Shown here in pieces: positions 7,477 to 17,200 of a stretch of 64,000 nt of DNA; positions within the stretch are counted from its first letter, which is position 1; every line of letters starts with the position of its first letter. Made by a program: the position numbers and the translations under genes. Location of the stretch: the NCBI RefSeq assembly GCF_014699135.1, contig NZ_JACOFT010000006.1, positions 186,001 to 250,000 on the forward strand. Direction: 5' to 3'. The notes beneath the pieces were generated by a model. It made no database searches. It was not told the DNA's origin and was given only the letters and a program-made list of their open reading frames with translations. The stretch is from Cognatundibacterium aquatile. Its GTDB lineage: Bacteria > Pseudomonadota > Gammaproteobacteria > Burkholderiales > Burkholderiaceae_D.

Positions 7477-8493
7477 TTAGCCGCCGGTTTGCGACATGAA
7501 ACGAATGATTTTATGCGGTTGCTCGATAAATTCATGTCGTTCAGGCTTCAATTCTATCGCAGTACGGATCGCCGCATCCAGGTCGCTGTCGCTGATCCCT
7601 GCGCGCAGCAAGGGGCGCAGCTCAAATCGCTCTTCCTGTCCAAGGCACATGTAAAGCGTGCCATCAACAGATAAACGCACCCGGTTGCACGTAGCGCAAA
7701 AATGCTGGCTGATAGGAGAAATGAAGCCGATGGTTCCCTTGCTATCGGCACTGCTCCAGTAACGTGCAGGGCCACCACCCAACTCGGTTGCCGCCGGCAA
7801 TAAATTAAAGTGCTGAACCAACTGATCCCGTATCGGGCCAATGTCGAGATACTGACTATTGCGCCCGGTCGCGCCCATGGGCATTGCTTCTATCAGCCGA
7901 AGAATAAAACCTTCGTCAAAGCAAAACTGTGCCATTCGCAATATTTCATGGTCATTCACACCCTGCATGACGACCATATTGAGTTTAATCGGATCAAATC
8001 CCGCCTGTTTTCCGGCCTGCAAACCCGCCATGATGCTGGCAAAGCTGTCACGACCGGTAATTTTCTCCATACAGGCTTTGTCGAGACTGTCCAGACTGAC
8101 ATTAATACGATGCACACCGGCGTCACGCAACGTCTGCGCATGTTTATGCAGTTGTGTCGCATTCGTCGAAAGAGAAATATCGTCAAGACCGGGAATTTCG
8201 GATAATTGCGACACCAGTCGCGGCAATCCACGGCGTAACAAAGGTTCGCCGCCAGTCAGCCTGACCCGGCCAACACCCATACGGGCAAAGGCCGCAACCA
8301 CACGACTTATTTCATCAAAACGCAGCCAGTTTTCCGGCTCTTCAAATCCGGAAAAGCCCTTGGGCATGCAATAGCTGCAGCGTAAATCGCAACGATCAGT
8401 GACCGACAGGCGCAAATAATTGACTTGGCGTCCGAAACGATCGGTCAGCGTATTGGCGGCATTAGCAGGAGTGGCGGGGGCAGGAGTTTCCAT
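7477..8493 (-). CDS. moaA: MoaA, GTP 3',8-cyclase (molybdenum cofactor synthesis)
   Basis: A 338-residue radical SAM enzyme doing the first step of molybdenum cofactor synthesis from GTP with MoaC. The N-terminal SAM cluster motif is C35-x3-C39-x2-C42 (RCDLRCSYCMP). The C-terminal cluster motif is in CATCNRVRLS plus a later Cys (YMCLGQ). The protein ends in the conserved Gly-Gly. I chose the ATG at 8493; a GTG at 8526 would add eleven residues. Its product is needed by NarG, which explains its place in the nar unit. No other moa gene lies in the window. Confidence 0.95.
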   Translation of the reverse strand: METPAPATPANAANTLTDRFGRQVNYLRLSVTDRCDLRCSYCMPKGFSGFEEPENWLRFDEISRVVAAFARMGVGRVRLTGGEPLLRRGLPRLVSQLSEIPGLDDISLSTNATQLHKHAQTLRDAGVHRINVSLDSLDKACMEKITGRDSFASIMAGLQAGKQAGFDPIKLNMVVMQGVNDHEILRMAQFCFDEGFILRLIEAMPMGATGRNSQYLDIGPIRDQLVQHFNLLPAATELGGGPARYWSSADSKGTIGFISPISQHFCATCNRVRLSVDGTLYMCLGQEERFELRPLLRAGISDSDLDAAIRTAIELKPERHEFIEQPHKIIRFMSQTGG

Positions 8494-8550
8494 GTCTGCA
8501 TTGTGGATGCAGGCGCCCGCAGGCACAATTCGCCGCCAGACCAGAATACG

Positions 8551-9888
8551 CTAGTTCTTTTGGGGGATATGCGGAATATTATTGGCTTCCGGGCGCATAA
8601 GGACAGTATGCAATTCGCGACGATAGCGAAACAAGGTCATCAGCATCAGCGCGCCCAGCAAACCTTGCGAAGCAGCAAACACAAGGCCAGCAAAAGTTGT
8701 CAACGCCATCGGTGCCAACGGCAACAGCAATAACAGCAGCAGAGCCAGCAAGACCAGACGTGCTTGCCATAACAAGCGCTGTGGCGGCAATATCACCTGC
8801 ATGGCGGGCACACGCCGTCCGGCAGGCGTTTGTCGTCGCAGGTGCAGAAAGACCAGAAACGGAATAATTTTTCCCATCATCGCATTCACCGGCAACACGG
8901 CACCACCAACCAGCACCAACACACCTATCCACCAGGGAAATGCCTGTATAACCCACACTGGCAACGCTGCAAGAAGACCGTGAACAGAGTCGCCAGCGTT
9001 GTACAACCCGGTCAGTAAAGCTGCCGTCGCCCAACTGGCGGCTGACACCAGCCATAACTGCCAGGCCGGATCAAATCTTCGCCGCGCCCGCCAGATGGCA
9101 CGCAATGCAATACTGGCAAAAATCAGCATGAACGCGCAGCCAGCAAGCAATGCCCACTGCCAGAAAAATACCGGCGTCGCCAACACTAAAGGTATCCACA
9201 AAGCAGCGGGGACAACCCGTTGCCAGCGAGCAGAAGGTCGCGCACTTTGCCAAAACATGGGTACTGTCGTCGAACCAACGCCAAGCACCAGTGTCGCGAT
9301 AAGACCAACCAGACCCCAAGCGACATGCAAATTCAGCCAATGGAGAACATCAATACTCCACCAGCCCGCGAAATTACCTGCCAGCGCAATTCCGATACCA
9401 ACCACCATGGCGATAGCGACTCCGGTCCAGCGCAAAGTACGGGTAGTTGCATCCACCACGCTGATACGCCACGCGGTATGCAGCAATGCGCAAACCACCG
9501 CGCCATATAAGACAAAGGCACAACCCGCTGCAAACATGAATCCGTAGACATAGCCAGATAAAAATCCGCTGGCCAGACCAGCAGCGATCAAGGCCGAACC
9601 TATGGCAACGAAAGGAGAAATATAACGCGCGGCAGCCACGGTTTGCCCGGCCACCACAGGCATCAGTTGAAACAAGGCGCCGATCATGACTGGCATCAGC
9701 ATTCCCAGCACCAGACTATGAGTAACGGCCAGCGTTAGTGGCGCAAACCGATCCGGCAAACCTGAAGCGGAGCCGAATGCCAGCAATAAGCCAGCGACCA
9801 AGCCCAGCCAGGGTGCCGGTAACAGGCAACCGAAGATCGTCGCTGGCGATGGCGCCAGCTCGTAATTGAGAATATTGACACCTGACAA
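8551..9888 (-). CDS. Polytopic membrane protein of the nitrate island (NnrS / heme-copper subunit I-like)
   Basis: A 445-residue protein made almost wholly of hydrophobic segments (about 12 helices). Intramembrane histidines lie in LAVTHSLVLGML and NLHVAWGLVGL, and QLMPVVAG and LPVNAMMGKIIPFL look like conserved loops. This pattern recalls NnrS and heme-copper oxidase subunit I-like proteins found near denitrification genes, so a heme- or NO-related role is possible but not shown. The start appears to be TTG at 9888, with AGGA six bases upstream and no ATG or GTG in the open stretch before it. It lies between the hemerythrin gene and moaA in the same direction. Confidence 0.6.
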   Translation of the reverse strand: MSGVNILNYELAPSPATIFGCLLPAPWLGLVAGLLLAFGSASGLPDRFAPLTLAVTHSLVLGMLMPVMIGALFQLMPVVAGQTVAAARYISPFVAIGSALIAAGLASGFLSGYVYGFMFAAGCAFVLYGAVVCALLHTAWRISVVDATTRTLRWTGVAIAMVVGIGIALAGNFAGWWSIDVLHWLNLHVAWGLVGLIATLVLGVGSTTVPMFWQSARPSARWQRVVPAALWIPLVLATPVFFWQWALLAGCAFMLIFASIALRAIWRARRRFDPAWQLWLVSAASWATAALLTGLYNAGDSVHGLLAALPVWVIQAFPWWIGVLVLVGGAVLPVNAMMGKIIPFLVFLHLRRQTPAGRRVPAMQVILPPQRLLWQARLVLLALLLLLLLPLAPMALTTFAGLVFAASQGLLGALMLMTLFRYRRELHTVLMRPEANNIPHIPQKN

Positions 9889-9955
9889 AACTGATCCTGT
9901 CTTTAAAGAGAAACAGCAGTCAGCAAAGAAAGGTCAGCCATATATCAGCGACACA

Positions 9956-10408
9956 TCAGCCGCAAGAACATGCGCCGCAACAAGGGCTACCCATACCCAG
10001 TTTATCTTCCAGATCCGGAATACTGCCGCCACACATAGGGTACAAAATATTCTCTTCTTTTACATTGTGCTGCTGAATCAGTACGTTCAGCGTATCGATT
10101 GCTGCCAACGCGGCTTCGGGTTGATTTGCCTCGATCGCCGCATACGCCTCGTCGCGCAGATTGCGTATCTCGGCATGCTCACTACGCATGACGCTGGTCG
10201 GGCCATTCACCATGCCGGTTGCCTGCTCCAGCGCAGGGAAAAGTTTGTTTTCTTCCAGCGTAAAATGCCCGTCCAGCTGTTCGTTGAACAAACGGAAATT
10301 GCGTCCGGCTGAAGCCATATCACCTTTATGCAAAGCGGCCTCGCAGCGGTTCAGTTGATCATCACACTCCTGATGCTGACGCACCAGTTCTTTCATTGCT
10401 TTAGACAT
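9956..10408 (-). CDS. Hemerythrin-like protein with Cys-rich C-terminal tail
   Basis: A 150-residue four-helix hemerythrin/HHE domain. Likely di-iron ligands are H12, H48 and E52 (HFTLEENKLFP), a His in SEHAEIRN, and the H-x3-E pair in QQHNVKEENILYP. Unlike many relatives it ends in a tail with four cysteines, CCGACSCG, which could bind a second metal or a thiol partner. Proteins of this fold sense or carry O2/NO or repair Fe-S centres (YtfE/Ric). The nitrate/NO context favours NO or Fe-S repair, which is inference. AAGGTGAG is a strong ribosome site. A 20-base palindrome lies in its leader at 10431-10450. Confidence 0.85.
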   Translation of the reverse strand: MSKAMKELVRQHQECDDQLNRCEAALHKGDMASAGRNFRLFNEQLDGHFTLEENKLFPALEQATGMVNGPTSVMRSEHAEIRNLRDEAYAAIEANQPEAALAAIDTLNVLIQQHNVKEENILYPMCGGSIPDLEDKLGMGSPCCGACSCG

Positions 10409-10430
10409 GTTCTCACCTTAGTTGTGACCC

Positions 10431-10450
10431 GGAATGTGCAAACACATTCC
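10431..10450 (-). promoter_or_regulatory. Perfect inverted repeat in the hemerythrin leader
   Basis: GGAATGTG-CAAA-CACATTCC has perfect 8-base arms and ends 22 bases before the hemerythrin ATG. It could be an operator for a dimeric regulator or an RNA hairpin that separates this gene from ppiC upstream. It matches neither the NsrR nor the FNR consensus well. No T-run follows on the minus strand, so it is not a standard terminator for that direction. Confidence 0.55.
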
Positions 10451-10494
10451 TTAGTATTTTTTTGCAATCGCGGCCGGCCGCATGCCGACCTGCT

Positions 10495-11241
10495 TTACTG
10501 CACCAGAGGGCTGTCGGCACCTTGCATATCGATACCGGAAATCTGTGCGCGCCCTACCAGTAATTGCAGATACTGGCGCAACGCATGATCATGACTGGCC
10601 TGATGCATCGCGTTCGCAATATCTTTTTCGACCTTATCAAACGGCAACATCTGCCCTTCGACCTTACGCCCCACCTGTATGATATGCAGGCCAAAGCGGG
10701 TCTCGACCAGCTTAGGAATAATGCGACCTGCTTCGGCCGCAAACAATGCCTGCTCAAACTCTGGCACGGTTGCACCACGGCCGATCTGCCCCAGACTACC
10801 GCCGACTTCGCCTGATGGACAATTGGAATTGGCCTTTGCACATTCGCCAAACTGAGCCGGATTTTCCAACACATCCTCCAGTACCACCGTGGCGTGCTTG
10901 CGCAGAGCATCCAGATCCACACCTGGTGTCACCTGAAACAGGATATGACTGGCTTCTGCCAGCTCACCAACCCGGAAGTGATCCGGGTGTGCCTGATACT
11001 GGCGCATACACTCATCTCGTCCGGGTGTGGGTACGCTGACTTCCTGTTGCAACAAGGCGTCAATCAGCGCTTCTTCATCTTCATTCTGCAAACCTGACTG
11101 CTGCGCCTCTTGCAGCAGAATGCGGCGCAGAACCAGTGCCGTCATCGCACTTTTTACCGGGTCGGCAGCATCCTGATGTTCAGGTAACTCCCGCTCCATA
11201 TCCGCATCGGTGAACTCATAACCATTGACTACGACAGGCAT
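10495..11241 (-). CDS. Parvulin-type peptidyl-prolyl isomerase (nar-associated, NifM-like)
   Basis: A 248-residue protein with an N-terminal helical region and a PpiC rotamase domain from about residue 90 (LAEASHILFQVTPG, GGSLGQIGRG, FGLHIIQVGRK). There is no signal peptide, so it should be cytosolic, unlike SurA/PrsA. Isomerases of this type often sit beside narI and are thought to aid folding or maturation of the reductase, comparable to NifM for nitrogenase iron protein (inference). GGAG precedes the ATG, and the gene begins 13 bases after narI. Confidence 0.88.
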   Translation of the reverse strand: MPVVVNGYEFTDADMERELPEHQDAADPVKSAMTALVLRRILLQEAQQSGLQNEDEEALIDALLQQEVSVPTPGRDECMRQYQAHPDHFRVGELAEASHILFQVTPGVDLDALRKHATVVLEDVLENPAQFGECAKANSNCPSGEVGGSLGQIGRGATVPEFEQALFAAEAGRIIPKLVETRFGLHIIQVGRKVEGQMLPFDKVEKDIANAMHQASHDHALRQYLQLLVGRAQISGIDMQGADSPLVQ

Positions 11242-11254
11242 ATTAATCTCCGAA

Positions 11255-11938
11255 TCAGCGTGGGCGAACCAGCTGCCATGCGCGGCTGATATAGGTCACA
11301 GAAGCAAAGCCGCTCCAGACGTGTACCAGACGGGTGAAAGGGAAAATCACAAACAAGCTCAGTCCCATGAACAAATGCAGCTTGAACAGTAATGGCGCGG
11401 CAACGATAAATTCAGCAGCGTCACCCTTGAAAGTCACGATGTGCTGTGCCCATGTCATCAGCAACACCATCATGTGGCCGTCACTGTGATTCGCTGATTC
11501 AAAAATCGTCGATAAGCCCAAGCCCAACGTAATGAAAATCCACAGCAACAATACCTTGTCACCAGTTTTCGTCACAGCAGAAATCCGCGCATCAGAGAAA
11601 CGGCGATGCAACAGAATCAGCAGACCGACCATGCATAAGGTACCGAAAATACCACCAGCCACCATCGCAATCATCTGTTTAAAGCTGTGCGTGATTCCCA
11701 GCGTGTCCCAGACAATGACCGGTGTCAGCAAGCCGACCAGATGGCCGAAAAACAATCCGAGAATTCCGAGGTGAAACAGAATATTGCCGGTTCTCAGGTT
11801 GCCGGTATGCAGCATTTGCGACGAGTCGCTTTTCCAGGTGTATTGTTCCCGTTCAAAACGTGCCAGACTGCCGAACAGAAAAATAGCCAACGCGATGTAG
11901 GGATAAATCCCGTAAATAAATTGATGTAGATAAGTCAT
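11255..11938 (-). CDS. narI: NarI, respiratory nitrate reductase gamma subunit (cytochrome b)
   Basis: A 227-residue integral membrane protein with five helices. It takes electrons from quinol and passes them to NarH. Histidines for two b hemes are visible in ILFHLGILGLFFGHLVG near the second helix and in LHLFMGLSLFVIFPFTRLVHVW near the C-terminus. Length is as usual (about 225). A strong GAGGAG site precedes the ATG at 11938. It anchors NarGH to the cytoplasmic face of the membrane. Confidence 0.97.
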   Translation of the reverse strand: MTYLHQFIYGIYPYIALAIFLFGSLARFEREQYTWKSDSSQMLHTGNLRTGNILFHLGILGLFFGHLVGLLTPVIVWDTLGITHSFKQMIAMVAGGIFGTLCMVGLLILLHRRFSDARISAVTKTGDKVLLLWIFITLGLGLSTIFESANHSDGHMMVLLMTWAQHIVTFKGDAAEFIVAAPLLFKLHLFMGLSLFVIFPFTRLVHVWSGFASVTYISRAWQLVRPR

Positions 11939-11950
11939 GATGGTATCTCC

Positions 11951-12613
11951 TCATTGACAAGAAGTAGCGCCGTTCGCTTTGGGCTGCTTAGGATAAAAAT
12001 TGACCGGATGCGTGCCTGACAGATTCGGTTTCAGCAAAGGTTCAACACCATCAGCGCCAGGGCCGAAAGTTTCCATTGCGTCATCCATATCACGTACTGG
12101 CGGTTCACCCTGCTCTTGCGGCACGACATCCGTAAACGACGTCAGCATCAAAAATGCGTTCGCATAAGGGCTTTCACGACGCTGCAGACGAACACCAATG
12201 GCCGCAATCACGTGAATTGCTTCACCCAGAAGTTTTTCAGCCTCTTCATCACTGACCAGACTCAAAAATTCCAGGAACAAAGGAACATAATCCGGTAACT
12301 CGCTCGCTTCCGGTTCAAATCCATGGCGACGATATTCTTCAATCAGATCCACCATGGCCTGACCACGATCACGGCTCTCGCCGTGAATATGTTCAAACAG
12401 GTGCAAGGCCACTGAAGGTGTCCGATCAAACGTGCCGACATAGTTTTCCTGCAAGGGAATCAATGCCGTCGTGCTCAGATAATCCAGCAATGGTTCCAGC
12501 GATTCCAGGCTGTCCGGTTCATCGGCCAGCGCCTGCCGTATCTCAGGAACCGCCGCCTGCAATTCAGCCTGGGGATAGCTCAGGAGTGCAGATAAAATAC
12601 GATAAATTTGCAT
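11951..12613 (-). CDS. narJ: NarJ, nitrate reductase assembly chaperone
   Basis: A 220-residue TorD/NarJ-family chaperone required for cofactor insertion into NarG and membrane attachment of NarGH; it is not part of the final enzyme. The family opening MQIYRILSALLSYPQAEL and the helical motif DYVPLFLEFLSLV are present. The ATG at 12613 is chosen because AAAGGA precedes it and the family begins there; the frame is open to 12709 inside narH. It is cytosolic and followed by narI after 12 bases. Confidence 0.95.
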   Translation of the reverse strand: MQIYRILSALLSYPQAELQAAVPEIRQALADEPDSLESLEPLLDYLSTTALIPLQENYVGTFDRTPSVALHLFEHIHGESRDRGQAMVDLIEEYRRHGFEPEASELPDYVPLFLEFLSLVSDEEAEKLLGEAIHVIAAIGVRLQRRESPYANAFLMLTSFTDVVPQEQGEPPVRDMDDAMETFGPGADGVEPLLKPNLSGTHPVNFYPKQPKANGATSCQ

Positions 12614-12662
12614 ACAATTTCCTTTAGGGCAGATCAGGTGCGTCATGCGCACCTGATGGCTT

Positions 12663-14216
12663 TTATTCAACGCTGGACATTTTTTTGCGTGATTTCGGCA
12701 TTTCGACAAAAATCACACTACCCTGCGGCTTCTTGCCAAACAAAGCACCATCGGAAACACCACCCGAGCAGCCATTACCGAACGTAAATCCGCAACTGCC
12801 TTTTTCATTGAAGCTGTCTTCCACCATTTCCTTGTGCGATGAAGGAATCACGAAACGATCTTCGTAGTTCGCAATCGCCATGGTCTGATACATATCCTCA
12901 ACCTGCGCTTCTGTTAAACCGACCTGCGCCAACACTGCTGTATCTTTCTGACCGTGCACCACTTCAGAACGTTTAAAAGCGCGCATCGCCAGCATACGAT
13001 CCAAGGCTCTCAAGACCGGTTCTTCTTTACCGGCTGTCAGCAAATTCGCCAGATAACGCACAGGAATACGCAGCGATTTCACATCAGGAATAATGCCGTT
13101 CATACCCATGTGACCTGCTTCTGCTGCCTTTTGAATCGGTGACAGAGGTGGTACATACCAGACCATAGGCAGCGTGCGGTATTCTGGATGCAGCGGGAAA
13201 GCAATTTTCCATTCCATCGCCATTTTGTAAACCGGCGATTTCTGTGCGGATTGAATCCAGCTTTCCGGAATGCCATGCTTACGCGCTTCGGCAATCACTT
13301 CCGGATCATGCGGATTCAGGAAGCAACCGAGTTGCGCCTCGTACAGATCTTTCTCATCCGGTACTGAAGCGGCTGCTTCTATCTTGTCAGCGTCATACAG
13401 CAAGACACCGAGATAACGGATACGGCCGACACAAGTTTCAGAACAGACAGTTGGCTGACCGGCTTCAATCCGTGGGTAGCAGAATGTGCACTTCTCTGCT
13501 TTACCGGAACTCCAGTTGTAATAAATCTTTTTGTAAGGGCAACCGGAGATACACATACGCCAGCCGCGGCACTTGTCCTGATCGACCAGGACGATACCGT
13601 CATCTTCACGTTTGTAGATAGAGCCAGATGGGCAAGATGCTACGCAAGCAGGATTCAGGCAGTGTTCGCACAGACGTGGCAGGTACATCATGAAAGTTGA
13701 TTCGAAGGTGCTGTACATTTCTTTTTGTACTCCTTCGAATAACTGATCACGACTACGTGAGCTGAATTCGCCGCCTAAGTCGTCTTCCCAGTTTGGACCC
13801 CAGACAATCTTGTCCATCTTTTTGCCAGTAATGACAGAGACAGGACGTGCAGTCGGTGGCGTCTGTGACAATGGCGCGTTTTGCAGGCGCTCATAGTCAA
13901 AGGTGAATGGCTCGTAGTAATCGTCAATCTGCGGCAGATTGGGATTCGCAAAAATGTTCGCCAGAATGCGCAGCTTGCCGCCTTGTTTAGGCTCTAATTT
14001 GCCCGCGTCATTCCGATGCCAGCCGCCTTTCCATTTGGACTGGTTTTCCCACTCTTTAGGATAGCCAATACCAGGCTTGGTTTCGACGTTATTAAACCAG
14101 GCATACTCAACGCCGTCGCGACTGGTCCAGACATTTTTACAGGTCACGGAACAGGTGTGGCAGCCGATACATTTATCCAGGTTCAGCACCATGCCAACTT
14201 GTGCGCGAATTTTCAT
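12663..14216 (-). CDS. narH: NarH, respiratory nitrate reductase beta subunit
   Basis: A 517-residue electron-transfer subunit with four cluster motifs: C16/C19/C22/C26, C183/C186/C191/C195, C216-x2-W219-x2-C222-x3-C226 and C243/C246/C258/C262. The tryptophan in the third set is the known replacement that makes one cluster [3Fe-4S]. It links NarI hemes to NarG. The start overlaps the narG stop (ATGA), so translation is coupled. Length matches the family. Confidence 0.98.
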   Translation of the reverse strand: MKIRAQVGMVLNLDKCIGCHTCSVTCKNVWTSRDGVEYAWFNNVETKPGIGYPKEWENQSKWKGGWHRNDAGKLEPKQGGKLRILANIFANPNLPQIDDYYEPFTFDYERLQNAPLSQTPPTARPVSVITGKKMDKIVWGPNWEDDLGGEFSSRSRDQLFEGVQKEMYSTFESTFMMYLPRLCEHCLNPACVASCPSGSIYKREDDGIVLVDQDKCRGWRMCISGCPYKKIYYNWSSGKAEKCTFCYPRIEAGQPTVCSETCVGRIRYLGVLLYDADKIEAAASVPDEKDLYEAQLGCFLNPHDPEVIAEARKHGIPESWIQSAQKSPVYKMAMEWKIAFPLHPEYRTLPMVWYVPPLSPIQKAAEAGHMGMNGIIPDVKSLRIPVRYLANLLTAGKEEPVLRALDRMLAMRAFKRSEVVHGQKDTAVLAQVGLTEAQVEDMYQTMAIANYEDRFVIPSSHKEMVEDSFNEKGSCGFTFGNGCSGGVSDGALFGKKPQGSVIFVEMPKSRKKMSSVE

Positions 14217-17200
14217 GATGCAGACTCCTCTTCCAATTTACCCTCTAACCAATCTACTTTTCTCATCTTACGCAGAACCACAAATTCATCGCGGTTACTG
14301 CCGACCGTGCCGTAATAGTTGAAGCCGTATGCCAGTTGAGCATAGCCACCAATCATGTGGGTAGGTTTCAAGACCGCACGTGTCACTGAGTTATGAATAC
14401 CGCCGCGCATACCGGACAATTCAGCACCCGGTGTGTTCACGATTTTTTCCTGAGCGTGATACATCAGACACATGCCTTTTGGCACACGCTGACTGACCAC
14501 CACACGCGCCGTCAGCGTACCGTTACTGTTGAATACCTCAACCCAGTCGTTATCCACCAGGCCTGCTTCTTTTGCCTCGATCTCAGAGACCCACACGTGC
14601 GGGCCGCCGCGACTCAAGGTCAGCATGCGCAAGTTGTCAGAATACGTAGAGTGGATGCCCCATTTCTGATGCGGTGTAATCCAGTTCAGAACAATCTCTT
14701 TCTCACCGTTCGGATGTTTATTCAACATCGGCGCAACCGTCTTGGTATCGATCGCTGGTTTGTACACACAGAGACCTTCACCGAAATCCAGCATCCAGCG
14801 GTGATCCTGGTAGAACTGCTGACGACCGGTCAGTGTGCGCCATGGGATCAGTTCATGCACGTTGGTATAACCGGCGTTGTAGCTGACTTCTTCCGATTCC
14901 AGACCAGACCAGGTCGGTGCCGAAATAATCTTACGTGGCTGTGCCTGTACGTCGCGGAAGCGGATCTTGTCATGCTCACGGCCAACCGCCAGATGCGTAT
15001 GATCGCGACCAGTGATTTTCGATAAAGCTTCCCAAGCTTTGACTGAGACATGACCATTGGTTTCCGGTGCGAATGTCAAAATCATTTCGCAGGCGTCAAT
15101 CGCTGTATCCAAACGTGGACGTCCTTTCGATACACCTTCTTCTGTCACCACTTTGGTGATGCCACCGATTTCGTGGACTTCGTGTTCGGTGTTCCAGTTA
15201 ATCCCTTTACCGCCGTTACCAAGTTTGTCTAACAAAGGTCCGATCGATGTGAACTTTTTGTAGATTTCTTTGTAGTTACGTTCAACGACCACAAAGCTAG
15301 GCGCAGTCTTGCCAGGAATCAGGTCGCACTCGCCTTTTTTCCAGTCTTTTGGCTCAAACGCCTGACCAAGTTCACCCGGTGTATCGTGCATCAAAGGTTG
15401 CAAGACGATGTCTTTGCGTGTCCCCAGATAGTCACCACCGATTTCAGTGAATTTCTTAGCGATACCTTTGTAAATTTCCCAGTCGGTTTTGCTTTCCCAC
15501 AATGGCTGCACAGCTTCACTCAATGGATGAATGAAAGGATGCATATCAGAGGTATTCAGATCGTCTTTTTCATACCATGTTGCTGTCGGCAATACGATAT
15601 CGCCGTACAGACAGGTCGTACTCATGCGGAAATCCAGCACAGTCAACAAATCCAGCTTGCCTTCGGCGGCTTTTTCACGATACTTAACCTCAGACGGCTT
15701 GACCGCTTCATCAGGATCATCAAACAGCGCATTCTGTGTACCAAGTAAATACTTCAGGAAATACTCATGGCCTTTGCCTGAACTCCCGAGAATATTCGAG
15801 CGCCAGACAAACATATTGCGCGGGAAGTTTTTAGGATTATCCGGATCATCGCAACTCATGTTCACGTGACCAGATTTCAAACTTTGCTTCAAATATTCTG
15901 CAGGTTCCACACCCGCTGCTGCCGCTGCATCGCACACATCAAGTGGATTGGTTTCTAATTGCGGGCAAGACGGCAACCAACCGAGACGCTCAGATTTCGC
16001 ATTCAAATCGATCATGCTCATGTGGCTGACTTTGGATTTATCTGCCGTTGGCGCAAGAATTTCATCGATATGCAATTTCTCATGGCGCCACTGACTGGTA
16101 TGCGCATAGAAGAAGCTGGTACCGTTCATCTGACGTGGAGGACGTGTCCAATCGGATGCGAAGGCCAGCGGTGCCCAACCGAATTGTGGACGGAGTTTTT
16201 CCTGCCCGACATAATGCGCCCAACCACCGCCAGATTGACCGACGCAACCACACATCATCAGCATATTGATGATGCCGCGATAAATCATATCGTTGTGGTA
16301 CCAGTGATTCAAAGCCGCGCCGACGATGACCATGCTCTTACCATGTGTTTCGTGGGCGTTTTGTGCAAATTCACGTGCGACCTGAATGACCAGTTCACGT
16401 TTAACGCTGGTGTGTTTTTCCTGCCATGCCGGTGTGTAAGGCACGTCGTCATCGTAAGAATGAGCGACAGCGCCGCCCAGCCCCTGATCCACACCGTAGT
16501 TTGCCATCGACAAGTCATACACGGTGGCGACTAAGATTTCTGTCCCGTCAGCTAAGCTTACTTTGCGTGCTGGCACATTGCGCAGCACCATGTCATTCGC
16601 ATCGGCACCACCGAAGTAGTTAAAGCCTACGCTGACGACTTCGTCATGCTTGGCAACCAGACTCAGTTGTGGATCGATCTCACGACCGGAACCGCCATCT
16701 TTTGGCTCCAGATTCCAGCGACCGACTTTTTCGCCATCATTGACTTTGCCTTCGCCCCAGCGATAACCGATGGAACCATTTGGTGCAACGATATCACCGG
16801 TTTTTTCATCAATCGCCAGGGTCTTCCAATCACCATTGTTTTCTTCGTTCAAACCACCTGGCAATTGTGATGCGCGCAGCATCTGATCTGGTACAAAGCT
16901 GCCATTGCGCTCAACCAGACGCACCAACATCGGCATGTCAGTATATTGTTTGACGTAGCTGCGGAAATAATCAGACTTACCGCCAAGGTGGAATTCTTTC
17001 AGAATCACATGGCCCATCGCCATTGCCAACGCAGCGTCTGTACCTTGCTTAGGTGCCATCCAGATGTCACCGAATTTCACCATCTCACCGAAATCGGAAG
17101 ACACAGCAACAGTCTTAGTACCTTTGTAGCGAACCTCGGTATAGAAGTGGGCATCCGGTGTCCGTGTTTGCGGTACGTTAGAACCCCACACCATCAGGTA

